Assembly: GCF_000419585.1 (NCBI RefSeq)
Contig: NZ_ATTH01000001.1
Location: 890,005 to 954,004 of the forward strand
DNA from: Salisaeta longa DSM 21114
GTDB taxonomy: Bacteria > Bacteroidota > Rhodothermia > Rhodothermales > Salinibacteraceae
Direction of reading: 5' to 3'
DNA: 64,000 nucleotides
In this document: positions 1-9,197 of the stretch, piece by piece
How the letters are laid out: the number at the start of each line of letters is the position of its first letter
Position numbering within the stretch: the stretch's first letter is position 1
Program-made: the position numbers and the translations under genes
Notes under the pieces: generated by a model
The model's input: the letters and a program-made list of their open reading frames with translations, nothing else
Database searches by the model: none
What the model was told of the DNA's origin: nothing

Positions 1-1
1 G

Positions 2-1249
2 GGCCGCCGCCTCGTGGTGGTGCTCAACAAGGCGGATTTGGCCGAGACGCCCGACGACCTCCGGCAGGTCATCGACTATCTGGAGACGAACCTGGGCGAG
101 CTGCTAGGCACCACCCCGCGTATTTTGCCTGTGAGCGCGCGGGCCGCGTGGAGGGCGAAGCAAGCCGGCACCCCCATCGACCCGGAGCATCCGAGCGGCT
201 TTGCGGCGCTGGAAGCCTTTCTGCGTGATACCCTAGCGGGCCCCGAGCAGGTGGCGCTCAAGCTCGCCGCCCCCCTCGAAACGGGCCAGCGCCTCCTCGA
301 ACAAACCGACAAGCGCCTCACCAAGCGCCGCGCGCTGCTTAGCGACGACGCCGACACGCTCGACGCCATGGAACGCCACCTCGACGACGCGCGCACCACC
401 CTCGAAGCGCAATACGAGCAGCATCTCGCCGCCATCGAAGATGTGTTCGCCCACGTGCGGCGACGCGGCACGCAGTTTTTGGACGACCATATTCGCGTCA
501 GCCGGCTGCAGCTGCTGCGCAACAAGGACGCCTTCAAGGCGCGGTTTGAGGAGCAGGTGGTGGACGAAACAACGCGTCAGATTGAGCACGTGGTAACCGA
601 CGCCGTAGACGACGTACTAACCCAAACCATGAGCCTGCAACAGCGACTGTTGCGCACGTTTGCCGAGCGCGTGCGGGCCGCCACGCAACGCGCCGACGCG
701 CTGGGCAGCGATCAGATGTCGTACGACCGCAAGGCGCTGGTGGAAGGCATCATGGACACCGCCGCGCGCGAGCTGCGCACGCACAACGTGCAGCACGAGG
801 TGCAACGCATCGTGGAGAACGTCTACGACGACGCGACGCTTACCGTGGGCGCCGGGGTGGGCGCGGCCGCCGCGGGCGGGCTGGGCATTGTGCTGCTCAT
901 TACCAGCACCGTCGACGCCCTGGGCGGGCTGGGGCTGGCCACCGGCGCGGCCGCTGCGCTGTACGGCGCTACCATCTTGCCCCGGCAACGCCGCAAAGCC
1001 ATCGAGGCGTTTACTGAGCGCATCGCCGCCCTGGAAGGGCGCGTGCAGGACGCCCTGCGCGCCCGCCTCGACCGATCTGTGGACGAGGCCCTGGAGCGCG
1101 TCTGGCAGATGGTGCAGCCCTTTGCCGCGGCCGTCGCGCAGGAGCAAGAAGCCCTGGCGGAGGCTACGGCCGCCCACACGTCCATTGCCGACGAGCTGCA
1201 GACGCTCCGCACACGCGTGCGCGACGAGGTGGGCGCGCCCCGCGTGTGA
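2..1249 (+). CDS. Dynamin-like GTPase, C-terminal part (5' end outside window)
   Basis: The frame is open from the window edge and enters inside a GTPase domain. VVLNKADL near the start is the G4 (NKxD) guanine-specificity motif, so the P-loop and switch motifs lie upstream of the window. After the G domain come long helical stretches rich in E, R and A (coiled coil, dynamin middle/GED-like). A paired hydrophobic hairpin lies about two thirds along (GAAAAGGLGIVLLITSTV, then GLATGAAAALYGATI), as in bacterial dynamin-like proteins that act at the membrane. A further helical tail ends the protein. By family it would bind GTP and remodel or bridge inner membrane. Only the 3' part is seen, so the exact subfamily is open. 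Confidence 0.8.
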   Translation, partial: GRRLVVVLNKADLAETPDDLRQVIDYLETNLGELLGTTPRILPVSARAAWRAKQAGTPIDPEHPSGFAALEAFLRDTLAGPEQVALKLAAPLETGQRLLEQTDKRLTKRRALLSDDADTLDAMERHLDDARTTLEAQYEQHLAAIEDVFAHVRRRGTQFLDDHIRVSRLQLLRNKDAFKARFEEQVVDETTRQIEHVVTDAVDDVLTQTMSLQQRLLRTFAERVRAATQRADALGSDQMSYDRKALVEGIMDTAARELRTHNVQHEVQRIVENVYDDATLTVGAGVGAAAAGGLGIVLLITSTVDALGGLGLATGAAAALYGATILPRQRRKAIEAFTERIAALEGRVQDALRARLDRSVDEALERVWQMVQPFAAAVAQEQEALAEATAAHTSIADELQTLRTRVRDEVGAPRV

Positions 1250-1336
1250 ACAGTTCGGTATCTACTGGATCGGCTTCTCGCTTAAGAACCTTGTAGACAT
1301 TAGCCCAGGTGAGTAGAACGTTAGGGTCGGCATACG

Positions 1337-1611
1337 CTATACCTCCAACGCCTCTGCAACGGGCCGCAAGACGTCGTTGAGGCGGGTGCGGACATCGCTG
1401 GGGAGCTCTTTGTCGGTCCCCACGTCGATCTGGAGACGGAACGGGATGCCGAAGGGCGCGGCGATCCGTTCGATCTCGGCAATCTCGTCGGCAAGGTCTT
1501 GCAGCTGGTGGGCCTCCAGCGTGCTCGCGGCGCGTGCTATGGTCGACCCAAAGCTGCCGACCGGCGGCTCTTCCCGCGTGTGCGGGGTCGTCCTCTCTCT
1601 ACCACCGCATG
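1337..1611 (-). pseudogene. 3' remnant of an unidentified gene
   Basis: A minus-strand frame runs open from a stop at 1612-1614 to a TAG at 1337-1339, with protein-like composition (about 90 codons, ending ...RPVAEALEV) but no ATG. The translated piece is helical and charged (LQDLADEIAEIERIAAPFG) and reads like the end of a longer protein. Upstream sequence gives no continuation in the same frame, so this is most likely the tail of a deleted gene. The parent family was not recognised; a large ATPase C-terminus is possible but unproven. Confidence 0.4.
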
Positions 1612-1701
1612 CTAAGTTTTGCTAACGTTCATTATCGGTAGCTAAGCGCACATGCAACGCAGCATCCATCCTGGGCGAAGCGCACAACGTGTGTGGCGCC
1701 G

Positions 1702-1761
1702 GTTGAGAGCCAGTGAGAGTTGCTGCGAGTAATTGAGAGCTAGTGAGAGTAGTTGAGAGTT
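1702..1761. repeat. Six-unit repeat with exact 10-bp period
   Basis: Six successive 10-bp units follow the pattern nnTGAGAGnn (for example GTTGAGAGCC, AGTGAGAGTT, ATTGAGAGCT), one of them degenerate (GCTGCGAGTA). A three-unit version with the same period lies at 9168-9197. The 10-bp spacing puts every GAGAG on the same helix face. Function is unknown. Confidence 0.7.
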
Positions 1762-1962
1762 GCTTGGCGGCGTTCAGTCCATCGCTTATGGCCACGGCCC
1801 GCCTAATCCATAAACGGGCCTCCACCTCGGGGCGCATGCGGCACCGGGTTCATCTCCATCTCGAAGCCCGCGTTGCTTTGCTTCAAGCGCTGCAGCCGCC
1901 TTGCTGCAGTGGCCTTGCCGACCCTCCGGTTGCGACGAGGACCGCTCTGATGGTGCATACAA

Positions 1963-1995
1963 AGACCTGTCAGGTCTTCAAAACCTGACAGGTCT
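1963..1995. terminator. 13-bp-arm palindrome after T9SS gene
   Basis: AGACCTGTCAGGT and ACCTGACAGGTCT are perfect 13-base inverted arms with a 7-base spacer. It lies about 70 bp past the stop of the minus-strand T9SS gene. Related palindromes follow other genes at 6075-6107 and 57587-57619. This is either a stem-loop terminator or a REP-like element that is used as one. There is no clear T-run. Confidence 0.55.
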
Positions 1996-2064
1996 GGTGT
2001 GTCCTGCGCTGCCCGTCTCACGGGCGCACCGCCGCTCGCCCGGTTACGGCCACTCGCCGCCTGG

Positions 2065-4486
2065 TTACCGCACCACCGTCACCCGCTGGCTGCGCATCGT
2101 CTCGCCCACCTGAAGCCGCAGGAAGTACACGCCGCTGGCCCAGCCGGAGGCGTCGAGGGTCAGCTCCTCACGGCCAGGAGCCTGCGTTTCATCCACGAGG
2201 GTCCCCACGCGCTGCCCCAGCACGTTGTAGACGTCGAGTCGCACCGGTTGCGCTGGGCCGCCGGGCACAACGTAGCGCACGGTGGCCTGCTGCCGCGTGG
2301 GGTTGGGAAACGGCGCGGCAAGCTGCACCTCGGAGCCGGGGCCACGGCGGACGACCACCTCCGGCGAAAAGGCCGCGCTGCCGTCGGTGTCGATCTGCTT
2401 CAGGCGGTAGACGAGCACGTCGGCAAAGGGCGGGGCCGCGTCGCGGAAGCGGTAGCTCTGCGGGGCCGACGTAGTGCCTGCGCCCTCGACGAACGTGAGC
2501 GTTTCCCACGCGCTATTCGAGCGCCGCTGCACCTCGAAGCCCGCGTTGCTTTGCTCGGCGGCGGTTTGCCAGGTGAGTGCAACGGCTTCGCCATTGGCTT
2601 GGGCATCAAACGCCGACAGTTCCACCGGGAGCGGTTGCGAGCCGCTGGACAAGGGCATCGGGAAGTCACTTGAACTGTTGCTTACGGTGCCATCTGTGAT
2701 GGTGAGATCGGAGGCAGACGCAAGCGAGAACTGCACATCTCCGGCAGCGTCTGCGGTCAGATCGGCAACAACGTACAGGTACGTCCCGTCGGTGGGCACC
2801 GAATGGCTAAGCCCGTTGAACGTGATCGTGGCGGGGATGGCCGCCTCGGGGTCCAGCGTTTGCTGGTCCTGGCGCGAGGCCGCAGCGGCGTCGAACGTTG
2901 CGCTGGCGCTGGTCCACAGGCTCACTTCTTCGATGCCCTCTCCGGCGCCGTTGGTACTGATGGTGAGGGCGCTTACACTCGAACCTGTGACGTTGGCGGT
3001 AAGCGTAAGCCGCCCCACCGGGTTGCGGCTGGTCCCGGGCACCGGGGCCGATGGATCGTAGGCCGTGCCATCGGTGCGTGTGACAGAGGGAGCCACCTGC
3101 CCCGTGTCGTTAATCGTCCACCGGCCCGCCGTCGTTGATCGTCCAGTTGTGGTCGTCGATGATCGACTGCCGAGCGGCGGCAGCAGCCGGCGTGTACTGA
3201 ATCGTACCGGCGCCGAAGGTGAGTCCATCGGTGAGGTTGCGTTGGCTCCACCCGATCAGCAGGGCGTCGTAGTTTTCCGTGGAAAGGCCGCTGTTGTCAA
3301 ACATCTCCTCAAAGGAGTCATCGAAAGAACGCGAGTCGTCAACATTGGAGACGTCCCACCCGCCGATGTCCTGGTTGAACGAGGTGGCATCAGTGAACAT
3401 GCCGTACATATTCGTCACGCTGGAGACGTCCCACCCGCCGATGTCCTGGTCGAACGAGGTGGCTTCATTGAACATGAAGCTCATATTCGTCACGCTGGAG
3501 ACGTCCCACCCGCCGATGTCCTGGTCGAACGCGGTGGCTCCAAAGAACAGCGTCCCCATATCCGTCACGCTGGAGACGTCCCACCCGCCGATGTCCTGGT
3601 TGAACGAGGAGGCATCAGTGAACATGCCGCGCATAGTCGTCACGCTGGAGACGTCCCACCCGCCGATGTCCTGGTCGAACGCGGTGGCTTCACTGAACAT
3701 GCCGCCCATAGTCGTCACGCTGGAGACGTCCCACCCGCCGATGTCCTGGTTGAACGCGGTGGCGAGCTGGAACATGCCGCCCATAGTCGTCACGCTGGAG
3801 ACGTCCCACGTGCTGATGTCCTGGTTGAACGAGCCGGCAGAATTGAACATGAAGCGCATAGTCGTCACGTTGGAGACGTTCCACCCGCTGATGTCCTGGT
3901 TGAACGAGGAGGCATCACTGAACATGAAGCTCATATTCGTCACGCTGGAGACGTCCCACGTGCTGATGTCCTGGTCGAACGCGGTGGCTTCACTGAACAT
4001 GCCGCCCATATTCGTCACGTTGGAGACGTCCCACCCGCCGATGTCCTGGTTGAAGCTCGTAGGGTTATCGAAATCTCCAGCGAACATGGAGCTCATGTCC
4101 GTCACGCTGGAGACGTCCCACGTGCTGATGTCTCCGTTGAAGGACGTTTTACCACTAAACAGTGCGCTCATATCGGTGATGCCACTCGTGCAGGTGGTGG
4201 CGGCATTGGCCGTGGTGATTTCGTAGGAGCGGCGTTTGGTGTAGACGGTGCCGTTTACCTCACCGGTGTCGCCCACGTCTGCCGCGTCGCACGTTACTGT
4301 TACCTCGTTAGAGGCGAGTTTGAAGTCGGGGTTGCTCTGCGCAGTGGCAGGTGTGGGAAGCAGCAGACCGACCAGTAACAGGCCCACGAGCAGCAGGGCC
4401 GCGGCGAGGGGCACGTGCCAACCGGAGCGGGCACAGGAACGAAGGCAGTTCGGCATGAGACGATGCAGCGTGAAGCGGTACGGCAT
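2065..4486 (-). pseudogene. BspA/DUF285-repeat surface protein with T9SS type A sorting domain, frameshifted
   Basis: The N-terminal part (4486 to about 3110) starts at MPYRFTLHR; a second start lies at 4456. It has a strong signal peptide (long Leu/Val run ending PATAQ) and then about eleven BspA-like DUF285 units of the type [18 protein letters not shown]. The frame stops at 3110 just after [11 protein letters not shown]. The rest continues in another frame from about 3125 and carries a beta-rich domain and a T9SS C-terminal sorting domain ([18 protein letters not shown] ... [11 protein letters not shown] ... QRVTVVR). The frame changes where TGGACGAT occurs twice close together, so a small slip there would explain it. 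If the frame were restored the product would be an outer-membrane-exported, surface-attached adhesin-like protein of roughly 800 residues. The intact paralogue is at 57668-59371. Confidence 0.8.
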
Positions 4487-4686
4487 GGGCAAAGGCACAG
4501 GAACGTGAGACAAGCGGAATGGCAGCCCTACGCAGGAGCACAGCAGACGGCCGGGGGCCGCTCCAAAGAGGTGCAGGTCTTGCGGAGGCATGTGCATACA
4601 ATAACAGCCGCAACAGCGATTTGCAAGGACGAGAAAAGCAGGCACGCCCTGTAGGAGCGCGCCCCACACGCGACCGTTTTGTTCAG

Positions 4687-4740
4687 GTTGTCTCAGACGC
4701 TCGGTGCATGATGAAAGGCTGAACGTGTCTGCGTGGCCCT
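4687..4740. repeat. 54-bp exact repeat, copy 1
   Basis: The sequence from GTTGTCTCAGACGCTCGGTG to GCGTGGCCCT is identical to 9000-9053, and the flanks differ at once on both sides. It includes the proposed start of the hypothetical gene 4704-5111. No terminal inverted repeats were seen. Confidence 0.8.
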
Positions 4741-5111
4741 TGAGTGGTTTTGATGGTACCAACGAGACAGAGTCAAGCCGCTACAAGCTGTTCAACGAGG
4801 ACGTGTTGCGCAAAGTAGTGTTGAATCGTCTTGTGCTTCAAATGACTCAGTGCGGCCTATGCCGACCGGACCCTAAAGTCACACTTTGCTTGGCTGCAGG
4901 AAATATCTACAATGAGCGTGATGAGATAGCTGCAATCTTTGAAGACCACGGTTGGAATTTGTGGGATTCTGAGTGGCTACAAGAAGAGCTGAGAGTCCTT
5001 TCAGAATCGGATTATGAGGATTCAATCGAAGCTATCGTGACAAAAATTCTTTTGAGAAAATCGATTGGCATAACACGGCGTTGCACCGGACGGTGTCCGA
5101 GTGCGCATTGA
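4704..5111 (+). CDS. Hypothetical protein
   Basis: A 135-codon frame from a GTG at 4704; no family was recognised. The middle is helical and acidic ([20 protein letters not shown]) and looks like real protein. Base composition is clearly more AT-rich than the neighbours, which suggests acquired DNA. The first dozen codons lie in the 54-bp repeat that is also found at 9000, so the real start may be later, or the gene may be a fusion made by insertion of that repeat. No clear ribosome-binding site. Confidence 0.4.
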   Translation: MHDERLNVSAWPLSGFDGTNETESSRYKLFNEDVLRKVVLNRLVLQMTQCGLCRPDPKVTLCLAAGNIYNERDEIAAIFEDHGWNLWDSEWLQEELRVLSESDYEDSIEAIVTKILLRKSIGITRRCTGRCPSAH

Positions 5112-5251
5112 GACGACCGCCGCGTCTCGATTGCTCACCGCGAAGCATGGCCTCAGCACCGCCGGTGAGCTCAACCGTTATAGCGCCTAGAAACGAGTCC
5201 GTAATGCGGTGCGTTCATCCGTTGCTTCGTTTTCCACAGTCGATTATCTAT

Positions 5252-5533
5252 ATGTTTAAGCCGATCGAAGTCAAAGCGCTTGCCGACTACCGCGTCTGGA
5301 TCCGCTACGCGGACGGATCCGAAGGAGAAGTGGACGTGTCCCACCTCGCCGGACAAGGGGTATTTAAGCTCTGGGATGATGATGAGCAGTGGAAGAACGT
5401 CCGCATCGCCGACGATGGGGCCATCCGCTGGAGTGAAGAGGTCGAGCTGTGCCCGGACGCGACGTACATGAAGCTGACGGGCAAATCCCCAGAAGAGATC
5501 TTCCCGAAGCTGAAGTCAACGACCCATGCCTGA
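5252..5533 (+). CDS. DUF2442 family protein
   Basis: A 93-residue protein starting MFKPIEVKAL. The pattern ...YRVWIRYADGSEGEVDVSHL ... GVFKLWDD ... IRWSEEVELCPDATY matches the small DUF2442 family, in which a short beta-rich N-terminus is followed by a W-rich core and the ELCPDALY-like motif. Its stop overlaps the start of the DUF4160 gene by 8 bp (ATGCCTGA), so the two are co-translated. DUF2442/DUF4160 pairs are common across bacteria and have been proposed as toxin-antitoxin-like modules. That role is from the literature on the pair and is not shown here. Confidence 0.8.
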   Translation: MFKPIEVKALADYRVWIRYADGSEGEVDVSHLAGQGVFKLWDDDEQWKNVRIADDGAIRWSEEVELCPDATYMKLTGKSPEEIFPKLKSTTHA

Positions 5534-5786
5534 GCTGTGCCGGTTCTACGGCGTGCGGATCAAGATGTACTACGACGATCATAATCCGCCGCATTTCCAT
5601 GCCGAATATGCGGGAGACGAGGCACTGATCACGATTGACACGTTGGATGTAATGGCGGGTGAGCTGCCGAGTCGCGCCTTGGGGTTGGTCTATGAGTGGG
5701 CCGGGAAGCATCGTGCGGAACTGAGGGAAGCGTGGAAGCGCGCGAAGAACTTGGAGCCGACGGGAAGGATCGAGCCGCTCGAATAG
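5526..5786 (+). CDS. DUF4160 family protein
   Basis: An 86-residue protein. MPELCRFYGVRIKMYYDDH followed by NPPHFHAEY is the hallmark of DUF4160; its conserved HxHPPHFHA-like His cluster could bind metal or be catalytic. The C-terminal helix carries the WxxxHRAELREAW pattern usual in the family. It overlaps the DUF2442 gene by 8 bp and forms a two-gene operon with it, probably a toxin-antitoxin-like unit. Which partner would be toxic cannot be told from sequence. Confidence 0.8.
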   Translation: MPELCRFYGVRIKMYYDDHNPPHFHAEYAGDEALITIDTLDVMAGELPSRALGLVYEWAGKHRAELREAWKRAKNLEPTGRIEPLE

Positions 5787-5934
5787 GCCCAAAAGGCGCT
5801 ATAACCCCCATTGCACCTGGCCGTGGGCTGTAATCATATTCATTCGGTAGTGTCTCATTTGCTCAATTCGTAGGTTGACGCTGCCCACGGCAGGTGAATT
5901 AGTCCGTTATGCCGCTCCACCAATACGTGCTGAA

Positions 5935-6064
5935 ATGGCAAACTATCTCCTAACCTGGAACCCTAGCCGCGGGCCGTGGGAAGACCTTCCCATCGCTGCT
6001 GACGCTCGTCGTGATTCCGGCGGGCTACCTGCTGGTGGAGCGGTGGCGGCTGGGGCGTGCGTAG
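5935..6064 (+). pseudogene. Composite scar: protein start fused to RND transporter tail
   Basis: From ATG 5935 the first 18 codons read MANYLLTWNPSRGPWEDL, which resembles the start of EVE/restriction-associated proteins (M-NYLL-WNP). The resemblance ends at about 5987. From 5987 another frame reads FPSLLTLVVIPAGYLLVERW and stops at 6062-6064, which matches the last transmembrane helix and tail of AcrB-type RND efflux permeases. Two unrelated gene ends are joined within 130 bp, so both parents have been deleted. Confidence 0.55.
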
Positions 6065-6074
6065 AGGCGTGTGG

Positions 6075-6107
6075 AGACCTGACAAACCTTGGAGGCCTGT
6101 CAGGTCT
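6075..6107. terminator. Inverted repeat with 10-bp arms
   Basis: AGACCTGACA and TGTCAGGTCT are perfect arms around a 13-base loop. It belongs to the same AGACCTG family as 1963-1995 and 57587-57619. It lies directly after the RND remnant on the plus strand and 30 bp past the stop of the minus-strand TlpA gene, so it may end transcripts from both sides. Confidence 0.5.
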
Positions 6108-6136
6108 GCGATGGGAACAGCTTCGCGAAGGGTGAG

Positions 6137-7972
6137 TCAGCGCTCGGATGAGACGTCGCCCTCGCCCAATTCGCGCTCCAGGGTGTCCAACAGCGCCTCA
6201 CCGGTGAGGGCATCCCGTTCGGTGGACACGATGGTGCCGTCCGGCGCGACGAGAACAAGTGTAGGGACGCCATCGACCTGAAACCGGGCCATCAGATCAC
6301 TCTGCAATCCTTCAGGTACAAAGGCGTGCGGCCACGGCTGGTCGTAGTCTGCAAGAAATTCCGTGACCGTCTCGCGGCTTTCGTCGACCGACAGGCTCAG
6401 GATCGTAAAGCCGTCATCGGCAAACCGGTCGTAGGCGGTCTTCAGCGTCGGAAATTCTTCGATGCACGGCGCACACCACGTCGCCCAGAAGTCGAGCAGG
6501 ACGTACTGCCCGTCGAAGGTCTTCGGGGTAAAGGTGCGTGAGGCGTCGGCAAGAGCGGGGACCTCAAACGATGGAACCGTGGCACCGGGGCGCAGGTCTG
6601 CCAGCGGATTGATACGGCGCTGTGCCATCTCTGTCACCAAGGCATTGGGATGCGACTCCTGCAACCACGTGTAGTAGATGTGCTGCCGATCGCGATCGCC
6701 CGTGGTTTTTGCTTGACGCGTCAACGCATACAGCAGATCGGAGCGCACAATGCGACTTGGATTCGTCCGCAGTACGTCATGCGCGTACGCCCGGTACGCA
6801 TCCGGTCGTCCCGTGGCGCTCATCGTGGCGCCCACCAATCCCCACCCAATTGGCCTCGGGAGATCGGAGGCAACGTAGTTCCAAAGCGGCGTATCTGCCG
6901 GTAGAGACGCCAAGGCACGCTGGGCAACAGCCGCTGTAGGCTCAGGCGTCCAAAACAGATGGAGGACCAGCATCGCATTGACCACCGCAGGCGAGTCATC
7001 GTACGACAGTGCCTCATCGAGCGTATTCTCAAATCCGGATGCATCGTACGCATCCGGGGAGAGGCTGGAATCTTGGCGGGCCCTCCACATGAACCGCATG
7101 TATGCCCTCAATTCCCGAATGTACGCCCTGTGGTACGACGCGAAGCGGGCAGCTACGGATGTCGAGTCTTGAAAGCGAAGCACGGGTGCCGCCGCCGCAT
7201 CAAAAGGCGCCTTTGGTGCGAAACGGACGGGCGGATCGGAAGCGCCGGTCGTGGCGGACGGGTCGAAGACGATGCGCGTCGAATCGCTCGGCGTGGCTTG
7301 CACCGAGCGGTAGGTTGCTCGCTGGAGAACGGCCTCTGCCTCGGACGAGGTGCCAGACCACGAAAAGAAGATCGGAAAGGCGTTTATCGGATTGCGGTGC
7401 TCGGTCAGGCCGTTCACCTGGTAAACCAGTGAGTCGCCCGGTGTTGGAACGGTTGCCGCGTACGTCCCATCGTCTTGTCGCGTCATCGCAACACCACCGG
7501 GAGGCGACCGAAAAGGAACAAACCGAAAGTCGTTGAACGACCCGACGATGAACAGCCCCGTCAACGAGTCTGGAGAGGGATACCGTGCCAGACGCGCATC
7601 AAGTTCCACCGTATCGCCCGCTGCAACATAGGTGTCAAACGACAAGGGACGGTGGTGAACACCCGTTAGTTTGACATGCACGATGCCCGTGGTGTCTACC
7701 GAGACGCGAAAGGGGGCTGTCTCCGACAGGCGCTGATGACCAACCCGTGCCAATCCGCCATCACGCGGCGCATAGATCCCACCCGGTGCGTACACACTGA
7801 CATCGGCCCGTTCCATTGGTTCGCCACCCGGCCCGGTAATGGTGCCCTCAAGGACGGGATTCGGCTGGGCCTGTATCGGTTGTGTGAGAGTTAGCACTCC
7901 CGGTAGGAGGGCCAGGAGGAAGGCGAGAGCCAGGTTTGAAGAAGCCTGCACAACTTGGCTGCAGCCGTTCAT
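6137..7972 (-). CDS. TlpA-type thioredoxin-fold protein, exported
   Basis: About 611 residues from MNGCSQ (an earlier ATG at 8068 would add 32 residues without a better leader). A signal peptide (LALAFLLALLPGVLTL, cut near IQAQP) leads to a beta-sandwich domain, then a long helical region, then a C-terminal TlpA/ResA thioredoxin domain. The domain carries the active site FWATWCAPCIEEFPTL (CxxC) and ends VDGVPTLVLVAPDGTIV, which holds the cis-Pro. It should act in the periplasm as a thiol-disulfide reductase. The large N-terminal part is typical of Bacteroidetes-type TlpA proteins of unknown partner. It is single, with no operon partner. Confidence 0.85.
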   Translation of the reverse strand: MNGCSQVVQASSNLALAFLLALLPGVLTLTQPIQAQPNPVLEGTITGPGGEPMERADVSVYAPGGIYAPRDGGLARVGHQRLSETAPFRVSVDTTGIVHVKLTGVHHRPLSFDTYVAAGDTVELDARLARYPSPDSLTGLFIVGSFNDFRFVPFRSPPGGVAMTRQDDGTYAATVPTPGDSLVYQVNGLTEHRNPINAFPIFFSWSGTSSEAEAVLQRATYRSVQATPSDSTRIVFDPSATTGASDPPVRFAPKAPFDAAAAPVLRFQDSTSVAARFASYHRAYIRELRAYMRFMWRARQDSSLSPDAYDASGFENTLDEALSYDDSPAVVNAMLVLHLFWTPEPTAAVAQRALASLPADTPLWNYVASDLPRPIGWGLVGATMSATGRPDAYRAYAHDVLRTNPSRIVRSDLLYALTRQAKTTGDRDRQHIYYTWLQESHPNALVTEMAQRRINPLADLRPGATVPSFEVPALADASRTFTPKTFDGQYVLLDFWATWCAPCIEEFPTLKTAYDRFADDGFTILSLSVDESRETVTEFLADYDQPWPHAFVPEGLQSDLMARFQVDGVPTLVLVAPDGTIVSTERDALTGEALLDTLERELGEGDVSSER

Positions 7973-8211
7973 ATGGAACTGCGGAAAACGCCTACTGCGG
8001 GAACAAAAACCAACGCGGCACAACCGGATCACGTGAGACTGTTCACCCTCGAATGGAAAGGAGTACATGATACGAGATAGAATTTTGAGATATTGAGCAA
8101 AAGAAGAGCATCAAGTATGTAACCTATAGACCAATCTTCTGAATCGCAACTTCGCAAAACATCAGTGTGCGATTTGCTTCCGGATCCCCCCACGCCCCGC
8201 CTCGTACCGAC

Positions 8212-8871
8212 ATGGACGCCAGCGTCACGACAACCCACAATCCAATGGCCACCGCAACCGCCCGACGCTTGCACACGCTGGACGAGTACCTGGAGCGCGA
8301 CGCACAGGCGACCGACGTCCGCTACGAGTACCTGAACGGGCGCACCTACGCGCTCGCCGGAGCATCGCTGGACCACAATCAGATCAAAGACAACGTCCGC
8401 ACCGCGCTCCACACGCAAACCGCATCGCGGGGATGCCGGAGCGTCACGTCTCACCAGCGCGTCTCTCTGGATGAGCGCTATGTCTACCCCGATGTGGTGA
8501 TGGTGTGCGACACACCGGAGATGACGGACGAAACCCCGTCGTCGCTCCGGAATCCGCTGCTGCTTGTGGAGGTGACGTCCGAGAGCACCGAACGCCGCGA
8601 TGCCACGGAGAAGCTGGAAGCGTACCTCACGCTCGACGCGTTGCAGGAGTACTGGCTGATCGATCCGGCGCAGGCGCTGGTGGTCCGCTACCACCGCTCA
8701 GAGACGGACTGGCGCGTCACCCTGGTTCGTGGCCTCGATGCCACGCTTACGAGCGATGCGCTGGACGTGCAGATTCCGATGGCGGACGTGTACACGCTGG
8801 TGGATGCGGTGACGGAGGCACCGGACGACGAAGCACGCACAGAGGGGGACGAGGATCTGGAGGCGTCTTGA
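8212..8871 (+). CDS. Uma2 (DUF820) family nuclease-fold protein
   Basis: The pattern of a Uma2 protein is clear: TLDEYLERDAQATDVRYEYL, then NGRTYALAGAS, then YVYPDVVMVC, then PLLLVEVTSEST and YLTLDALQEYWLID. This is a PD-(D/E)XK-like fold with PD at YVYPDV and the acidic/E-V-T core, found mostly in cyanobacteria and Bacteroidetes-type genomes as many solitary copies. Biochemical role is unknown. I chose ATG 8212; a GTG at 8167 is possible. It is flanked by scar regions on both sides, so it may be mobile. Confidence 0.85.
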   Translation: MDASVTTTHNPMATATARRLHTLDEYLERDAQATDVRYEYLNGRTYALAGASLDHNQIKDNVRTALHTQTASRGCRSVTSHQRVSLDERYVYPDVVMVCDTPEMTDETPSSLRNPLLLVEVTSESTERRDATEKLEAYLTLDALQEYWLIDPAQALVVRYHRSETDWRVTLVRGLDATLTSDALDVQIPMADVYTLVDAVTEAPDDEARTEGDEDLEAS

Positions 8872-8999
8872 GAAGCGTCTTGACGTGCGGGTTGTGGACC
8901 GGTCAGGGTTCCACCACCTGATGGGGTTGGCGTCAGGTCGGCGAGGAGGCAGGCAGCGGCACCCGGAGATCCTCGTCGTTAATCTGCGTGAAGTCGTAA

Positions 9000-9053
9000 G
9001 TTGTCTCAGACGCTCGGTGCATGATGAAAGGCTGAACGTGTCTGCGTGGCCCT
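9000..9053. repeat. 54-bp exact repeat, copy 2
   Basis: Identical to 4687-4740 and in the same orientation, 4.3 kb away. The flanks are unrelated. No transposase is nearby. Confidence 0.8.
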
Positions 9054-9167
9054 ATAGTCTACAGTCTACAGAAGGGGGCTCCATCCACAAGGGATCTCCA
9101 TGGATGTCAAGGCTCATGTCGGGAACCGAGAGATTTGTCGCGGTCGCCAGATCACCAATCCCTTACA

Positions 9168-9197
9168 GCTGAGAGTAATTGAGAGCGATTGAGAGTA
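9168..9197. repeat. Three-unit 10-bp phased repeat
   Basis: GCTGAGAGTA, ATTGAGAGCG and ATTGAGAGTA follow one another with a 10-bp period, matching the six-unit array at 1702-1761. A related ATTGAGAGAC occurs once more near 9247. Confidence 0.6.

Larger units (their letters stand above)
1612..2064. other. Non-coding scar region
   Basis: No gene is seen here. The stretch holds a six-unit 10-bp repeat (1702-1761), a 23-bp exact copy (1860-1882) of part of the neighbouring T9SS gene (2533-2555), and a palindrome at 1963-1995. From about 1895 to the palindrome the sequence closely matches the 3' flank of the second T9SS gene near 57525-57620. It looks like debris from recombination between T9SS gene copies. 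Confidence 0.6.

Noticed and set aside
3065-4378. Long plus-strand frame (437 codons) opposite the BspA-repeat gene with internal repeats
   Set aside because: It is a shadow of the DUF285 repeat units on the minus strand; the repeated [16 protein letters not shown] pattern mirrors the coding repeats.
8885-9172. 95-codon frame after the Uma2 gene
   Set aside because: Composed of the 54-bp repeat and unrelated flank; no protein-like conservation.
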